This document shows, piece after piece, positions 16,746-24,204 of a DNA stretch of 64,000 nt. The notes under the pieces are model-generated. The model worked only from the letters and a program-made list of their open reading frames with translations. It searched no databases and was not told the DNA's origin. A program made the position numbers and the translations under genes. The stretch covers positions 1,550,403 to 1,614,402 of the forward strand of contig DDIN01000008.1 in assembly GCA_002338565.1 (NCBI GenBank). Direction: 5' to 3'. The stretch's first letter is position 1; every line of letters begins with the position of its first letter. Source of the stretch: Hyphomonadaceae bacterium UBA1849. Its GTDB lineage: Bacteria; Pseudomonadota; Alphaproteobacteria; Caulobacterales; Hyphomonadaceae.

Positions 16746-17717
16746 TTAAACTTGCATCACGTCGCGGGCGACGGCTTCAAAGCCGGTATTCTTCAGAAGT
16801 GACGCGTCACGGTCCTCGCCTGGGTTGTCGGTCGTCAGAAGGCGTGCGCCCACGAATATGGAGTTCGCGCCCGCAAGCAGACAGAGCGCCTGTTCGCCTT
16901 CGCTCATGCCTTCGCGGCCAGCGGAAAGACGTACCCAGCTTTTCGGGAAGACAACACGGCACACCGCAATCGCGCGCGCCATTTCGGTGACGGAGATTTC
17001 AGGAGAATCGCCGAGTGGCGTGCCTTCGATCGGTACGAGCATGTTGATCGGAACGCTCTCCGGATGCGGTGTGAGCTGCGCCAGCTCATGGATGAGGCCA
17101 ATGCGGTCCTCACGGCTCTCGCCCATGCCGAGAATACCGCCAACGCAGAGGTTCAGGCCAGCCTCACGCGCTTTGCCGAGCGTATCGATACGGTCCTCAT
17201 AGGTGCGCGTGGTGACGACCTTGTCGTAATATTCGCGCGAGGTATCGAGATTGTGGTTGTAATAATCGAGCCCGGCTTCGGCGAGCTTTTCGGCCTGACC
17301 TTCGCCCAGCATGCCGAGCGTTACGCAGGTTTCCATGCCTTCGGCTTTCACCGCGCGGATCATGTCAGCGACTTTTGGCAGGTCACGATCTTTCAGTTCG
17401 CGCCAGGCTGCGCCCATGCAGAACCGGTCTGCGCCGCCTGCTTTGGCTTCGCGTGCGGCTTCAACAACCTCGTTGAGTGGCATCAGCTTGGAAGCTTCAA
17501 GGCCGGTGTCGAAATGCGCTGACTGGCTGCAATAGCCGCAGTTTTCCGCGCAGCCGCCTGTCTTGATAGACAAAAGCTGGGATTTCTGGATTTTACCGTC
17601 GGCCCAGTTGGCCTGTTTTACGGCCAGCGCTCTGCCGATCAGCGTGTCGAGAGGCAGCTCGTAAAGCGCTTTAATCTCGTCGCGGCTCCAGTCATGGCGG
17701 GGCATATCAAAAGGCAT
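16746..17717 (-). CDS. bioB: Biotin synthase
   Basis: This radical-SAM enzyme inserts sulfur into dethiobiotin, the last step of biotin synthesis. The motif GGCAENCGYCSQ gives the [4Fe-4S] cysteines C56, C60 and C63, and the following SAHFDTGL, YYNHNLDTSREYY and GGILGMGESREDR are characteristic. The 323-residue length is normal. The start at 17717 has an AGGA site upstream. It is alone on the minus strand, with no other bio genes in view, and faces trpF across a 113-bp region that holds a 9-bp inverted repeat. Confidence 0.96.
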   Translation of the reverse strand: MPFDMPRHDWSRDEIKALYELPLDTLIGRALAVKQANWADGKIQKSQLLSIKTGGCAENCGYCSQSAHFDTGLEASKLMPLNEVVEAAREAKAGGADRFCMGAAWRELKDRDLPKVADMIRAVKAEGMETCVTLGMLGEGQAEKLAEAGLDYYNHNLDTSREYYDKVVTTRTYEDRIDTLGKAREAGLNLCVGGILGMGESREDRIGLIHELAQLTPHPESVPINMLVPIEGTPLGDSPEISVTEMARAIAVCRVVFPKSWVRLSAGREGMSEGEQALCLLAGANSIFVGARLLTTDNPGEDRDASLLKNTGFEAVARDVMQV

Positions 17718-17734
17718 GGCTTAAATCCTGTACT

Positions 17735-17761
17735 CAAAACATGTTCAGCGGGCATGTTTTG
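17735..17761. promoter_or_regulatory. Inverted repeat between bioB and trpF
   Basis: CAAAACATG (17735-17743) and CATGTTTTG (17753-17761) are perfect nine-base arms with a nine-base spacer, only 18 bp from the bioB start. The geometry (centres 18 bp apart) suits a dimeric repressor or a 5' leader hairpin of bioB. It does not match the BioR or BirA operator consensus that I know. Confidence 0.45.
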
Positions 17762-17830
17762 CGTGAGGCATCGCTAAAAGCAAGACCCTGACGGATTGAC
17801 CTTCATCACTTCTACCGCACATGAAGGGCG

Positions 17831-18475
17831 ATGAGTGAGACTGATATCAAAATCTGTGGCCTGAAAGAGCGGGGCAGTGTGCGTGAGGCGATTAAAGCCG
17901 GAGCGCGCTGGGTCGGCTTTGTTCATTTCGAAAAAAGCCCGCGCCATGTGCTGCGCAGTGAGGGGGCTGAGCTTGTGGCCTCCGTCAAGTCGATCAATCC
18001 TGATGTTGAGACGGTCATCCTGCTCGTAAATCCGACGGTGGATGAGGCTGTCAGTCTTGCAGACGAATGGGGTGTCGATCACATCCAGCTTCATGGCTCT
18101 GAGGATAACCAGCTGATTTCAGATATCCGTGCGCGCCGCAAAAGCGGTGAGATATGGAAGGCGCTGCCGGTCTCTGCGCCCGTCGACCTTGAGGCCGTTG
18201 CCGACTTTCCGGCTGCCGACCGGTTTCTGTTTGATGCCAAACCGCCAAAAGATGCAGACCGGCCGGGCGGTTGGGGCCACAGCTTTGACTGGACCATATT
18301 GAAAGACTTTTCCTGTGACCGGCCATGGTTGCTGGCTGGTGGGCTTAATCCTGACAATGTTGCAGAGGCCGTAGAGATTTCGGGCGCGAAGGCGGTGGAT
18401 GTTTCTTCCGGTGTGGAGTCCGAAAAGGGCGTGAAAGACGTTGTGCTGATTAAAGCTTTCTGCGGAAAGTTATAG
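17831..18475 (+). CDS. trpF: Phosphoribosylanthranilate isomerase
   Basis: This 214-residue TIM-barrel enzyme carries out the third step of the tryptophan branch. The signatures are KICGL at the N-terminus (residues 7-11, with the catalytic Cys), VNPTVDEA, IQLHG, FDAKPPK, LLAGGLNPDNV and DVSSGVES near the C-terminus. Start ATG at 17831 has AAGG just upstream. In many alphaproteobacteria trpF directly precedes trpB-trpA; here about 2.3 kb of other genes, including one on the opposite strand, separates them. Confidence 0.95.
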   Translation: MSETDIKICGLKERGSVREAIKAGARWVGFVHFEKSPRHVLRSEGAELVASVKSINPDVETVILLVNPTVDEAVSLADEWGVDHIQLHGSEDNQLISDIRARRKSGEIWKALPVSAPVDLEAVADFPAADRFLFDAKPPKDADRPGGWGHSFDWTILKDFSCDRPWLLAGGLNPDNVAEAVEISGAKAVDVSSGVESEKGVKDVVLIKAFCGKL

Positions 18476-18578
18476 TTATCGGACCGTGAATCTATCGGCC
18501 CAAATTTACCTCCAGCCGGTCAGGGCTGATGAAGACTGAACATGTATACTTGGCACTCTTTCGACCTTCGGGAATGCC

Positions 18579-19505
18579 ATGCAGATCAGCAGTTCGCCGC
18601 AGACAGCCTTTATTCCTCTGCCGACAGGATACCCTGCCGCGCAGGCGCCTGCGTCGACGCCGTCTCCATCCGCAATCAACCCAGTTGACCGTGTCGAAAT
18701 CTCTGATGCGGCCCTCCAGGCTGCTGAATCCAAGCAGGTGCAAGTGACGAAAGTCACCGAGACGCAGACAACGGTGAAGGCCGAAGAATGCCCTGAATGT
18801 GCCGCTGGTATCTGCAATAGCTGCGGCGACAAAAGCACTAAAGCCAAGAACGAACTGAGTGAAGAAGAGCAGGCTCAGGTCAAAGAGCTGAAAGAGCGCG
18901 ACGCCGAAGTCCGCGCGCACGAGGCAGCGCACGCCGCAACAGGTGGTAGCTTTGCCGGTTCCCCATCTTATGAATATCAGGTTGGGCCTGACGGGAAGCG
19001 CTATGCGGTTGGCGGTGAGGTGAAGATTGACACAGCGCCGGTCGAAGGCGATCCGCAGGCGACGATCCAGAAACTGCAGCAGGTTCAGGCCGCGGCGCTC
19101 GCGCCAGCAGAACCATCAGATCAGGATCGTAAGGTCGCACAGGCGGCCGCTGCAGCACTACGCGAAGCACAGGCCGAACTCGCGGCGCAATCGCGCGCTG
19201 AACGCACTGGTGAGGCAGGTGAGGGTGAGCTGGTTGAGGGAGCGGAACCGTTTGGTGCTGCGCTGCCGGCAGACGTTAGCCCTGCAGCAGAAAATGACGC
19301 TGAGGCATCCGGTCAGGATAAGCCATCTGGCCTTGATCCGGTGTCTGCTCAGAGGTCTGGCGAGCCGCCACGCGATGATGACCGCGACAGCGCAGACGCC
19401 CGCTCCGATGAGGCTCGTGAGAACGGGCGCGAGCTGAACACTATTTCACAGCAGCAGATCCAGACGGCAGCTGCGAGCTATCAGAAAATCGCCGCGCTGG
19501 CATAA
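18579..19505 (+). CDS. Putative metalloprotease of the CJM1_0395/SprA type
   Basis: The core of this 308-residue protein is EVRAHEAAHAATGGSFAGSP, followed by YEYQVGPDGKRYAVGGEV, which is the hallmark of the putative metalloprotease family named CJM1_0395 (SprA-related). HEAAH would be an HExxH-type zinc site. Before it, residues 68-81 have CPECAAGICNSCG, a possible zinc ribbon. The N-terminus is Pro/Ser/Ala-rich and the C-terminal 120 residues are acidic and disordered-looking. No signal peptide is seen. Family members are annotated from the motif only, so activity is unproven. It interrupts the trp cluster. Confidence 0.75.
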   Translation: MQISSSPQTAFIPLPTGYPAAQAPASTPSPSAINPVDRVEISDAALQAAESKQVQVTKVTETQTTVKAEECPECAAGICNSCGDKSTKAKNELSEEEQAQVKELKERDAEVRAHEAAHAATGGSFAGSPSYEYQVGPDGKRYAVGGEVKIDTAPVEGDPQATIQKLQQVQAAALAPAEPSDQDRKVAQAAAAALREAQAELAAQSRAERTGEAGEGELVEGAEPFGAALPADVSPAAENDAEASGQDKPSGLDPVSAQRSGEPPRDDDRDSADARSDEARENGRELNTISQQQIQTAAASYQKIAALA

Positions 19506-19518
19506 CCAACGCGGCGAT
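19488..19518. terminator. Hairpin terminator between convergent genes
   Basis: ATCGCCGCG (19488-19496) and CGCGGCGAT (19510-19518) form a perfect nine-base-pair stem with a 13-base loop that includes the stop codon of the upstream gene. It lies between convergent genes ending at 19505 and 19524. The T tract after it is poor (GTCGTTTATT). Confidence 0.55.
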
Positions 19519-19523
19519 GTCGT

Positions 19524-20210
19524 TTATTCGAAATCTTCGTGGATGATGCGCTCATCCTGAATGCCGAAGCTCTTCAGCGTCTCGGAAACTTCGTCCACCA
19601 TCTTGTCCGGTCCGCAAATGTAGAATTTGCCGAGCGTCGGATCGATATGGTCTTTCAGAAAGTCTTTGTCGACGAATTCTGTATGGACTGAGGCATCGTC
19701 CTGATCGGTCACAGTGAAGATCGTTTTCAGCCCCTGCATGCCCTCAAACTCTTTCCGGAGAATGATGTCCTTCTCGGTGGAGTTTGAGAAAATCAGCGTA
19801 CAGCCTGCGAGCGTGCCTTTTTTCTCGAGGCGTTCGCGCAGGATCGCAATGAAGGGCGTGATGCCTGCACCGCCTGCGATGAACGTGCCCGGGCCTTCAT
19901 CTTCGATAGCGCCCCACGGGTCCTCGATGAGGGCTTTATCGCCGGGCTCCATTTTGGCAATCTGTTCTGTCACGCCGTTATGGTCCGGATAGGATTTGAT
20001 GACGAATTCCAGCGTGTCCGTTTCAGGCAGACTGGTGAACGTGAAGGGGCGCTGCTCATCGCGCCAGCCGTCCTTGTCGAGTGCAAAATCTGTCGCCTGA
20101 CCCGGCTCGAAATCAAAATTTTCCGGACGGGTGAAGACCAGATGATGGGTGTCGTGCGTTACGGGTTCGATTGATTTCAGCGTGATCTGGTGTGTCAAAT
20201 CTTGCTCCAT
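19524..20210 (-). CDS. FAD-dependent ferredoxin-NADP reductase-like oxidoreductase
   Basis: This 228-residue protein has the fold order of ferredoxin-NADP+ reductases. RPFTFTS is the RxxT/S FAD-binding motif, GGAGITPFIAILR is the nucleotide-binding loop, and CGPDKMVDEV is the C-terminal NAD(P)H-binding motif. There is no ferredoxin domain attached, so it must act with a separate partner. I chose ATG 20210 (MEQDLTHQITLKS) because residues before it in the longer frame are not family-like. It is divergent from the SnoaL-like gene, and a candidate SOS box lies between them. Confidence 0.82.
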   Translation of the reverse strand: MEQDLTHQITLKSIEPVTHDTHHLVFTRPENFDFEPGQATDFALDKDGWRDEQRPFTFTSLPETDTLEFVIKSYPDHNGVTEQIAKMEPGDKALIEDPWGAIEDEGPGTFIAGGAGITPFIAILRERLEKKGTLAGCTLIFSNSTEKDIILRKEFEGMQGLKTIFTVTDQDDASVHTEFVDKDFLKDHIDPTLGKFYICGPDKMVDEVSETLKSFGIQDERIIHEDFE

Positions 20211-20311
20211 TTTTGGTGTGTATCTGCCAGTGGAACGCGAAGGGGCGGGGCAGAGTTCCGGAAAACCCGCGCAACTGACTCTTGTGAGTAACGTCGTAAA
20301 CGTGAATATAT

Positions 20312-20326
20312 GTTCTTGTTTTGTTC
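20312..20326. promoter_or_regulatory. Candidate alphaproteobacterial LexA (SOS) box
   Basis: GTTCTTGTTTTGTTC fits exactly the direct-repeat consensus GTTC-N7-GTTC bound by LexA in alphaproteobacteria. It is 54 bp before the SnoaL-like gene start and about 100 bp before the reductase gene on the other strand. The match is seen; regulation is inference. Confidence 0.5.
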
Positions 20327-20380
20327 TAATTTTGGAGTCAGGATGAGGCCTCAATACAGGCTGCTAAGGGACGCACGCAC

Positions 20381-20758
20381 ATGTTCAATCCGGTACTGGT
20401 AACGGTTGCCAATCAACTGATCTATTTCTGCAATAAGGGCGAAGAGGCCGAAGCGCTCGCCACGCTGTATGATGAAGGGGTGGTTTCGGTCGAAGCCGCG
20501 GCCATGCCCGGCATGGAGCGTGAGACCTATGGCCTTGGAGATGTTAAAGCCAAGCATGACTGGTGGAACAATGCTTACGAAGTTCACGAGACAAAAGCCG
20601 AGGGGCCGTTTTGCTTCGGGGACAATCAGTTCACGGTGATTTTCAATATGGATTTTACCGATAAAGAGAGCGGAGAGCGCACCAAGGCACGTGAAATTGC
20701 GCTTTATTCCGTGCTTGATGGTAAAATAACTCGCGAGGAATTCTTTTACGAGGCCTAG
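20381..20758 (+). CDS. SnoaL-like / NTF2-fold protein
   Basis: This 125-residue protein looks like the SnoaL/NTF2 superfamily, small alpha+beta barrels that act as isomerases or ligand binders. It has an N-terminal helix (NQLIYFCNKGEEAEALATLY), a GLGDVKAKHDWWNNA stretch typical of the conserved helix, and strands such as QFTVIFNMDFTDKE ending in REEFFYEA. No catalytic assignment is possible. It sits just before trpB, with a hairpin between, and downstream of the candidate SOS box. Confidence 0.7.
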   Translation: MFNPVLVTVANQLIYFCNKGEEAEALATLYDEGVVSVEAAAMPGMERETYGLGDVKAKHDWWNNAYEVHETKAEGPFCFGDNQFTVIFNMDFTDKESGERTKAREIALYSVLDGKITREEFFYEA

Positions 20759-20766
20759 TCTGTCTT

Positions 20767-20806
20767 GACGTCGGGGCTATGTGGGAGGACTAAAGGCCCC
20801 TGACGT
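20767..20806 (+). promoter_or_regulatory. Hairpin in the trpB leader
   Basis: GACGTCGGGGC (20767-20777) pairs with GCCCCTGACGT (20796-20806) with one bulged base, and the 18-base loop holds a four-codon reading frame ATG TGG GAG GAC TAA. It lies between the SnoaL-like stop and the trpB start at 20826. It could be a terminator of the upstream gene, a leader structure, or chance; no U run follows. Confidence 0.35.
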
Positions 20807-20825
20807 ACAGAGGACATGTCTGAAG

Positions 20826-22037
20826 ATGGATCTACGCAATACCTGGGATAAATGGCCGGACGCGAATGGCCGCTTTGGTGAATTCGGCGGGCGTTATGTT
20901 GCTGAAACGCTGATGCCGCTCATTCTGGATCTGGAAAAAGAATACCGGGCCGCTCAGAAGGACCCGGAATTTCAGGCTCAGATGGATGACCTCTGGAAGC
21001 ACTATGTCGGCCGTCCGTCTCCGCTCTATTTCGCAGAGCGTCTGACCGATCATTTCGGTGGCGCGAAGATCTACTTCAAACGCGACGAGCTGAACCATAC
21101 TGGCGCGCACAAGATCAATAACTGCCTCGGGCAGGTCTTGCTTGCGATGCGTATGGGCAAGAAGCGTATCATCGCGGAAACCGGTGCAGGCCAGCATGGC
21201 GTTGCGACAGCGACTGTATGTGCGCGCTTCGGCCTGCAATGTGTTGTCTTCATGGGTGCAACAGACGTTGAGCGCCAGAAGCCGAACGTTTTCCGTATGC
21301 GTCTGCTTGGCGCCGAGATTGTTCCTGTTGAGAGCGGCACGGGCACGCTGAAAGATGCGATGAACGAAGCGCTGCGCGACTGGGTGACCAATGTCGACGA
21401 CACCTTCTATTGCATCGGTACGGCGGCTGGTCCGCACCCGTATCCGGAGCTCGTACGTGACTTCCAGTCCATCATTGGCCGCGAAGCCAAGGAGCAAATG
21501 CTCGAACGTGAAGGCCGCCTGCCGGACGCTGTTATGGCGTGTATCGGTGGCGGGTCTAACGCCATCGGTCTGTTCCACCCGTTTGTGGAAGATGAAGGCG
21601 TTCGCCTGATCGGCGTTGAGGCTTCCGGCCACGGCGTTGAAACGGGCATGCATGCAGCTGCGCTGAACGGTGGCAAGCCGGGCATTCTGCATGGTAACCG
21701 CACATATCTTCTGCAGGATGATGACGGCCAGATCATCGATGCGCACTCGATCTCGGCTGGTCTCGACTATCCGGGTATTGGTCCGGAGCACGCCTTCCTG
21801 CGCGATTCAGGTCGAGCCGAATATCTGACCTGTACCGATGACGAAGCGCTTGAAGCCTTCCAGCTTTGTACGCGTCTTGAAGGTATCATTCCGGCGCTCG
21901 AACCATCTCACGCGCTTGCCCGTATTGGCGAGGTCGCCAAAGAGATGGGACCTGACCAGATTATCATCATGAACCTCTGCGGTCGCGGCGATAAGGATAT
22001 CTTTTCTGTTGCCGGTCATCTTGGCATTGATATGTAA
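20826..22037 (+). CDS. trpB: Tryptophan synthase beta chain
   Basis: This PLP enzyme joins indole to serine to make tryptophan. The PLP lysine is K96 in ELNHTGAHKINN, and the phosphate-binding loop GGGSNAIG and the substrate loop GAGQHGVATAT are present. From ATG 20826 (MDLRNTWDKWPDANGRFGEF) it has 403 residues, the usual length. A longer frame from GTG 20781 runs through the leader hairpin and is unlikely. It is the first gene of trpB-cutA-trpA-accD-folC; 22 bases separate it from cutA. Confidence 0.96.
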   Translation: MDLRNTWDKWPDANGRFGEFGGRYVAETLMPLILDLEKEYRAAQKDPEFQAQMDDLWKHYVGRPSPLYFAERLTDHFGGAKIYFKRDELNHTGAHKINNCLGQVLLAMRMGKKRIIAETGAGQHGVATATVCARFGLQCVVFMGATDVERQKPNVFRMRLLGAEIVPVESGTGTLKDAMNEALRDWVTNVDDTFYCIGTAAGPHPYPELVRDFQSIIGREAKEQMLEREGRLPDAVMACIGGGSNAIGLFHPFVEDEGVRLIGVEASGHGVETGMHAAALNGGKPGILHGNRTYLLQDDDGQIIDAHSISAGLDYPGIGPEHAFLRDSGRAEYLTCTDDEALEAFQLCTRLEGIIPALEPSHALARIGEVAKEMGPDQIIIMNLCGRGDKDIFSVAGHLGIDM

Positions 22038-22059
22038 CGCCGCCCCGTCTGGAGCGATC

Positions 22060-22383
22060 ATGACTGATATTATTCTCATACGTGTGAACTGCCCCTCTCA
22101 GGAGCTGGCACACAAGCTGGCGTCATCCTGTGTGGATGGCCGCCTTGTGGCCTGTGCCAATATTGAGGGGCCAGTCCGCTCGGTCTATCGCTGGGACGGT
22201 GTCGTCCAGCAGGATGAAGAGTTCGTGCTGGTGCTTAAAACCCGCAAAGACCAGTGGAACGCCGTCCATGAATTGGTGACGGCGCTGCACCCGTCTGACA
22301 CCCCCGCCATTCTTGCTACGCCTTGCGTATCAGCAAATCCCCGTTATGAAGCGTGGCTTCTAGAAAACACCAGGTCCAATTAA
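22060..22383 (+). CDS. cutA: CutA1 divalent-cation tolerance protein
   Basis: This 107-residue protein belongs to the trimeric CutA1 family, PII-like proteins linked to copper and other divalent-cation tolerance. Motifs are LASSCVDGRLVACANI, SVYRWDGVVQQDEEFVLVLKTR and the HPSDTPAI segment, all typical. ATG 22060 has TGGAG upstream. The stop codon overlaps the trpA start (TAATG). CutA between trpB and trpA is unusual; it may simply share the promoter. Confidence 0.9.
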   Translation: MTDIILIRVNCPSQELAHKLASSCVDGRLVACANIEGPVRSVYRWDGVVQQDEEFVLVLKTRKDQWNAVHELVTALHPSDTPAILATPCVSANPRYEAWLLENTRSN

Positions 22384-23213
22384 TGCCAGTTTCCCGTATT
22401 TCCGCTGCATTCGACAAAGCCCGGTCTGACGGCCGCTCTGCGCTGGTCTCTTACGTCATGGCTGGCGACCCTGATCTGGAAACCAGCTATCAGGTGCTGA
22501 ACGCGCTCGTCGACAACGGCGCTGACGTGATCGAGCTGGGTGCGCCGTTTACAGACCCGATGGCGGATGGCCCGTCTATCCAGCGTGCCGGTCAGCGCAG
22601 CCTGAAAGCAGGCACAACGCTGAAAGACGTTCTGGCGCTGGCCAAGCGCTTTCGCGAAACGAACCAGACGACGCCGCTTATTCTTATGGGTTATGCAAAC
22701 CCGGTTCATTTGATGGGCTATGAGACGTTTGCGGGCGCGGCGAGCGATGCAGGCATTGATGGTACAATCATTGTCGACCTTCCACCGGAAGAAGACATGC
22801 CTCTGCGCGAGGCGTATGCGCCGTATGAGCTGGCGGTTATCCGTCTGGCCACACCGACGACGCATGAAGCCCGTATGAAAACCGTCGCAGACGGTGCCAG
22901 CGGCTTCCTTTATTACGTGTCTGTTACGGGCGTAACGGGTGCGAAAAAACCTGTTGCCAGCGACATTGCGCCGGGCGTCCAGTCAGCTCAACGCATCTCC
23001 GGCCTTCCCGTATGCGTTGGTTTTGGTATAAAAACAGGTGAGCAGGCTCGTGAAATGGCAGCGATCAGCGATGGCGTTGTGGTTGGATCGGCCTTCGTTG
23101 ATATTATATCTGAGATGGAGCAGGGTAAGTCACGTGAAGAGATTGTTGAGTCGGTTGCCCGTCTCACACGTGAACTGAGCTCTGGTCTAAACAGAAATGG
23201 CGGCGTCGCTTGA
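22383..23213 (+). CDS. trpA: Tryptophan synthase alpha chain
   Basis: The alpha subunit cleaves indole-3-glycerol phosphate and passes indole to TrpB. Signatures are IELGAPFTDPMADGPSIQ (catalytic Glu and Asp-containing loop), LMGYANPV, DGTIIVDLPPEE, YYVSVTGVTGAK and VGFGIKTGEQA. The 276-residue length is normal. The ATG at 22383 overlaps the cutA stop by one base, so the two are translationally coupled. Confidence 0.96.
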   Translation: MPVSRISAAFDKARSDGRSALVSYVMAGDPDLETSYQVLNALVDNGADVIELGAPFTDPMADGPSIQRAGQRSLKAGTTLKDVLALAKRFRETNQTTPLILMGYANPVHLMGYETFAGAASDAGIDGTIIVDLPPEEDMPLREAYAPYELAVIRLATPTTHEARMKTVADGASGFLYYVSVTGVTGAKKPVASDIAPGVQSAQRISGLPVCVGFGIKTGEQAREMAAISDGVVVGSAFVDIISEMEQGKSREEIVESVARLTRELSSGLNRNGGVA

Positions 23214-23224
23214 CGGAGAAACGC

Positions 23225-24169
23225 ATGAACTGGCTTTCCAATATCAGCCCACCGGGCCTCAAATCGGTGTTTGGTAAGCGTGAAACACCTGACAATCTCT
23301 GGGTAAAATGCCCGAAATCAGGTGAGCTTATCTTTAAACCAGACCTCGAAGCGAGCTACTGGGTAACACCTTCAGGCGCACACCTGCGCGTTGGACCGCT
23401 GGTCCGCTTCCGCGCCCTGTTCGACGACCAGAAATGGGAAGCGATCGAACTGCCGGACGTACCGCGTGACCCGCTCAAATTCAAAGACGACAAGCGGTAT
23501 GTTGACCGTCTGAAAGGCGCAAAAGCCAAGATTTCGGAACGCAATAAAGCTGATCCGAATGGCGAAAACATCATTCAGGATGACTGTATGGCCGCTGCGA
23601 TCGGCCTGATCGGCGGCAAGCCGGCAGTGGTTCTGGTGCAGGATTTTGCATTCATGGGCGGCTCGCTTGGCATGGCTGCCGGTGAAGCCTTCATCAAAGC
23701 GGCTGAAACAGCCGTTGTCCGCGATGCAGCTCTGATCGTCTGCACGGCGTCTGGTGGCGCGCGTATGCAAGAGGGCACGCTGTCTCTCATGCAGATGCCG
23801 CGCACGACGCTCGCAATCGACGATGTCCGTGAAGCTGGCCTGCCATATCTCGTTGTTCTGACAGACCCGACATCTGGCGGTGTATCTGCGTCTTACGCGA
23901 TGCTGGGCGATGTTCACCTGGCAGAGCCGGAAGCCATGATTGCGTTCTCTGGTCCGCGTGTGATTGAGCAGACAATCCGCCAGAAACTGCCGGAAGGCTT
24001 CCAGCGTTCTGAGTTCCTGAAGGATAAAGGCGTCGTGGATATGGTCGTTGACCGCCGCGAAATGGGTAAGGTCATTGGCAGCATTCTGGGCCACCTTATG
24101 TCTCGCCGCAAAAGCTCGTCCAAAGGCGTGCCGCCTGTATCCCAACCGCGCGTAGACGTCGTCGAGTAG
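23225..24169 (+). CDS. accD: Acetyl-CoA carboxylase carboxyltransferase subunit beta
   Basis: The beta subunit works with AccA to transfer the carboxyl group from carboxybiotin to acetyl-CoA, the first step of fatty-acid synthesis. The carboxyltransferase core is clear: FMGGSLGMAAGEAF, TASGGARMQEGTLSLMQM, DPTSGGVSASYAMLGD and SGPRVIEQTIRQKLPEGFQ. In the N-terminal region where E. coli has a four-cysteine zinc ribbon, only C29 remains (WVKCPKSGELIF ... WVTPSGAHLR). I chose ATG 23225, six bases after GGAG; an in-frame TTG at 23210 overlaps trpA. It follows trpA by 11 bases. Confidence 0.95.
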   Translation: MNWLSNISPPGLKSVFGKRETPDNLWVKCPKSGELIFKPDLEASYWVTPSGAHLRVGPLVRFRALFDDQKWEAIELPDVPRDPLKFKDDKRYVDRLKGAKAKISERNKADPNGENIIQDDCMAAAIGLIGGKPAVVLVQDFAFMGGSLGMAAGEAFIKAAETAVVRDAALIVCTASGGARMQEGTLSLMQMPRTTLAIDDVREAGLPYLVVLTDPTSGGVSASYAMLGDVHLAEPEAMIAFSGPRVIEQTIRQKLPEGFQRSEFLKDKGVVDMVVDRREMGKVIGSILGHLMSRRKSSSKGVPPVSQPRVDVVE

Positions 24170-24204
24170 CTATTGGGGGCAAAGCCCTGACTGATACATC
24201 CAGT

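Noticed and set aside
20832..21791. Minus-strand frame of 319 codons opposite trpB
   Set aside because: Shadow of a highly conserved trpB frame.
23372..24145. Minus-strand frame of 257 codons opposite accD
   Set aside because: Shadow of accD; His/Arg-rich and without a domain.
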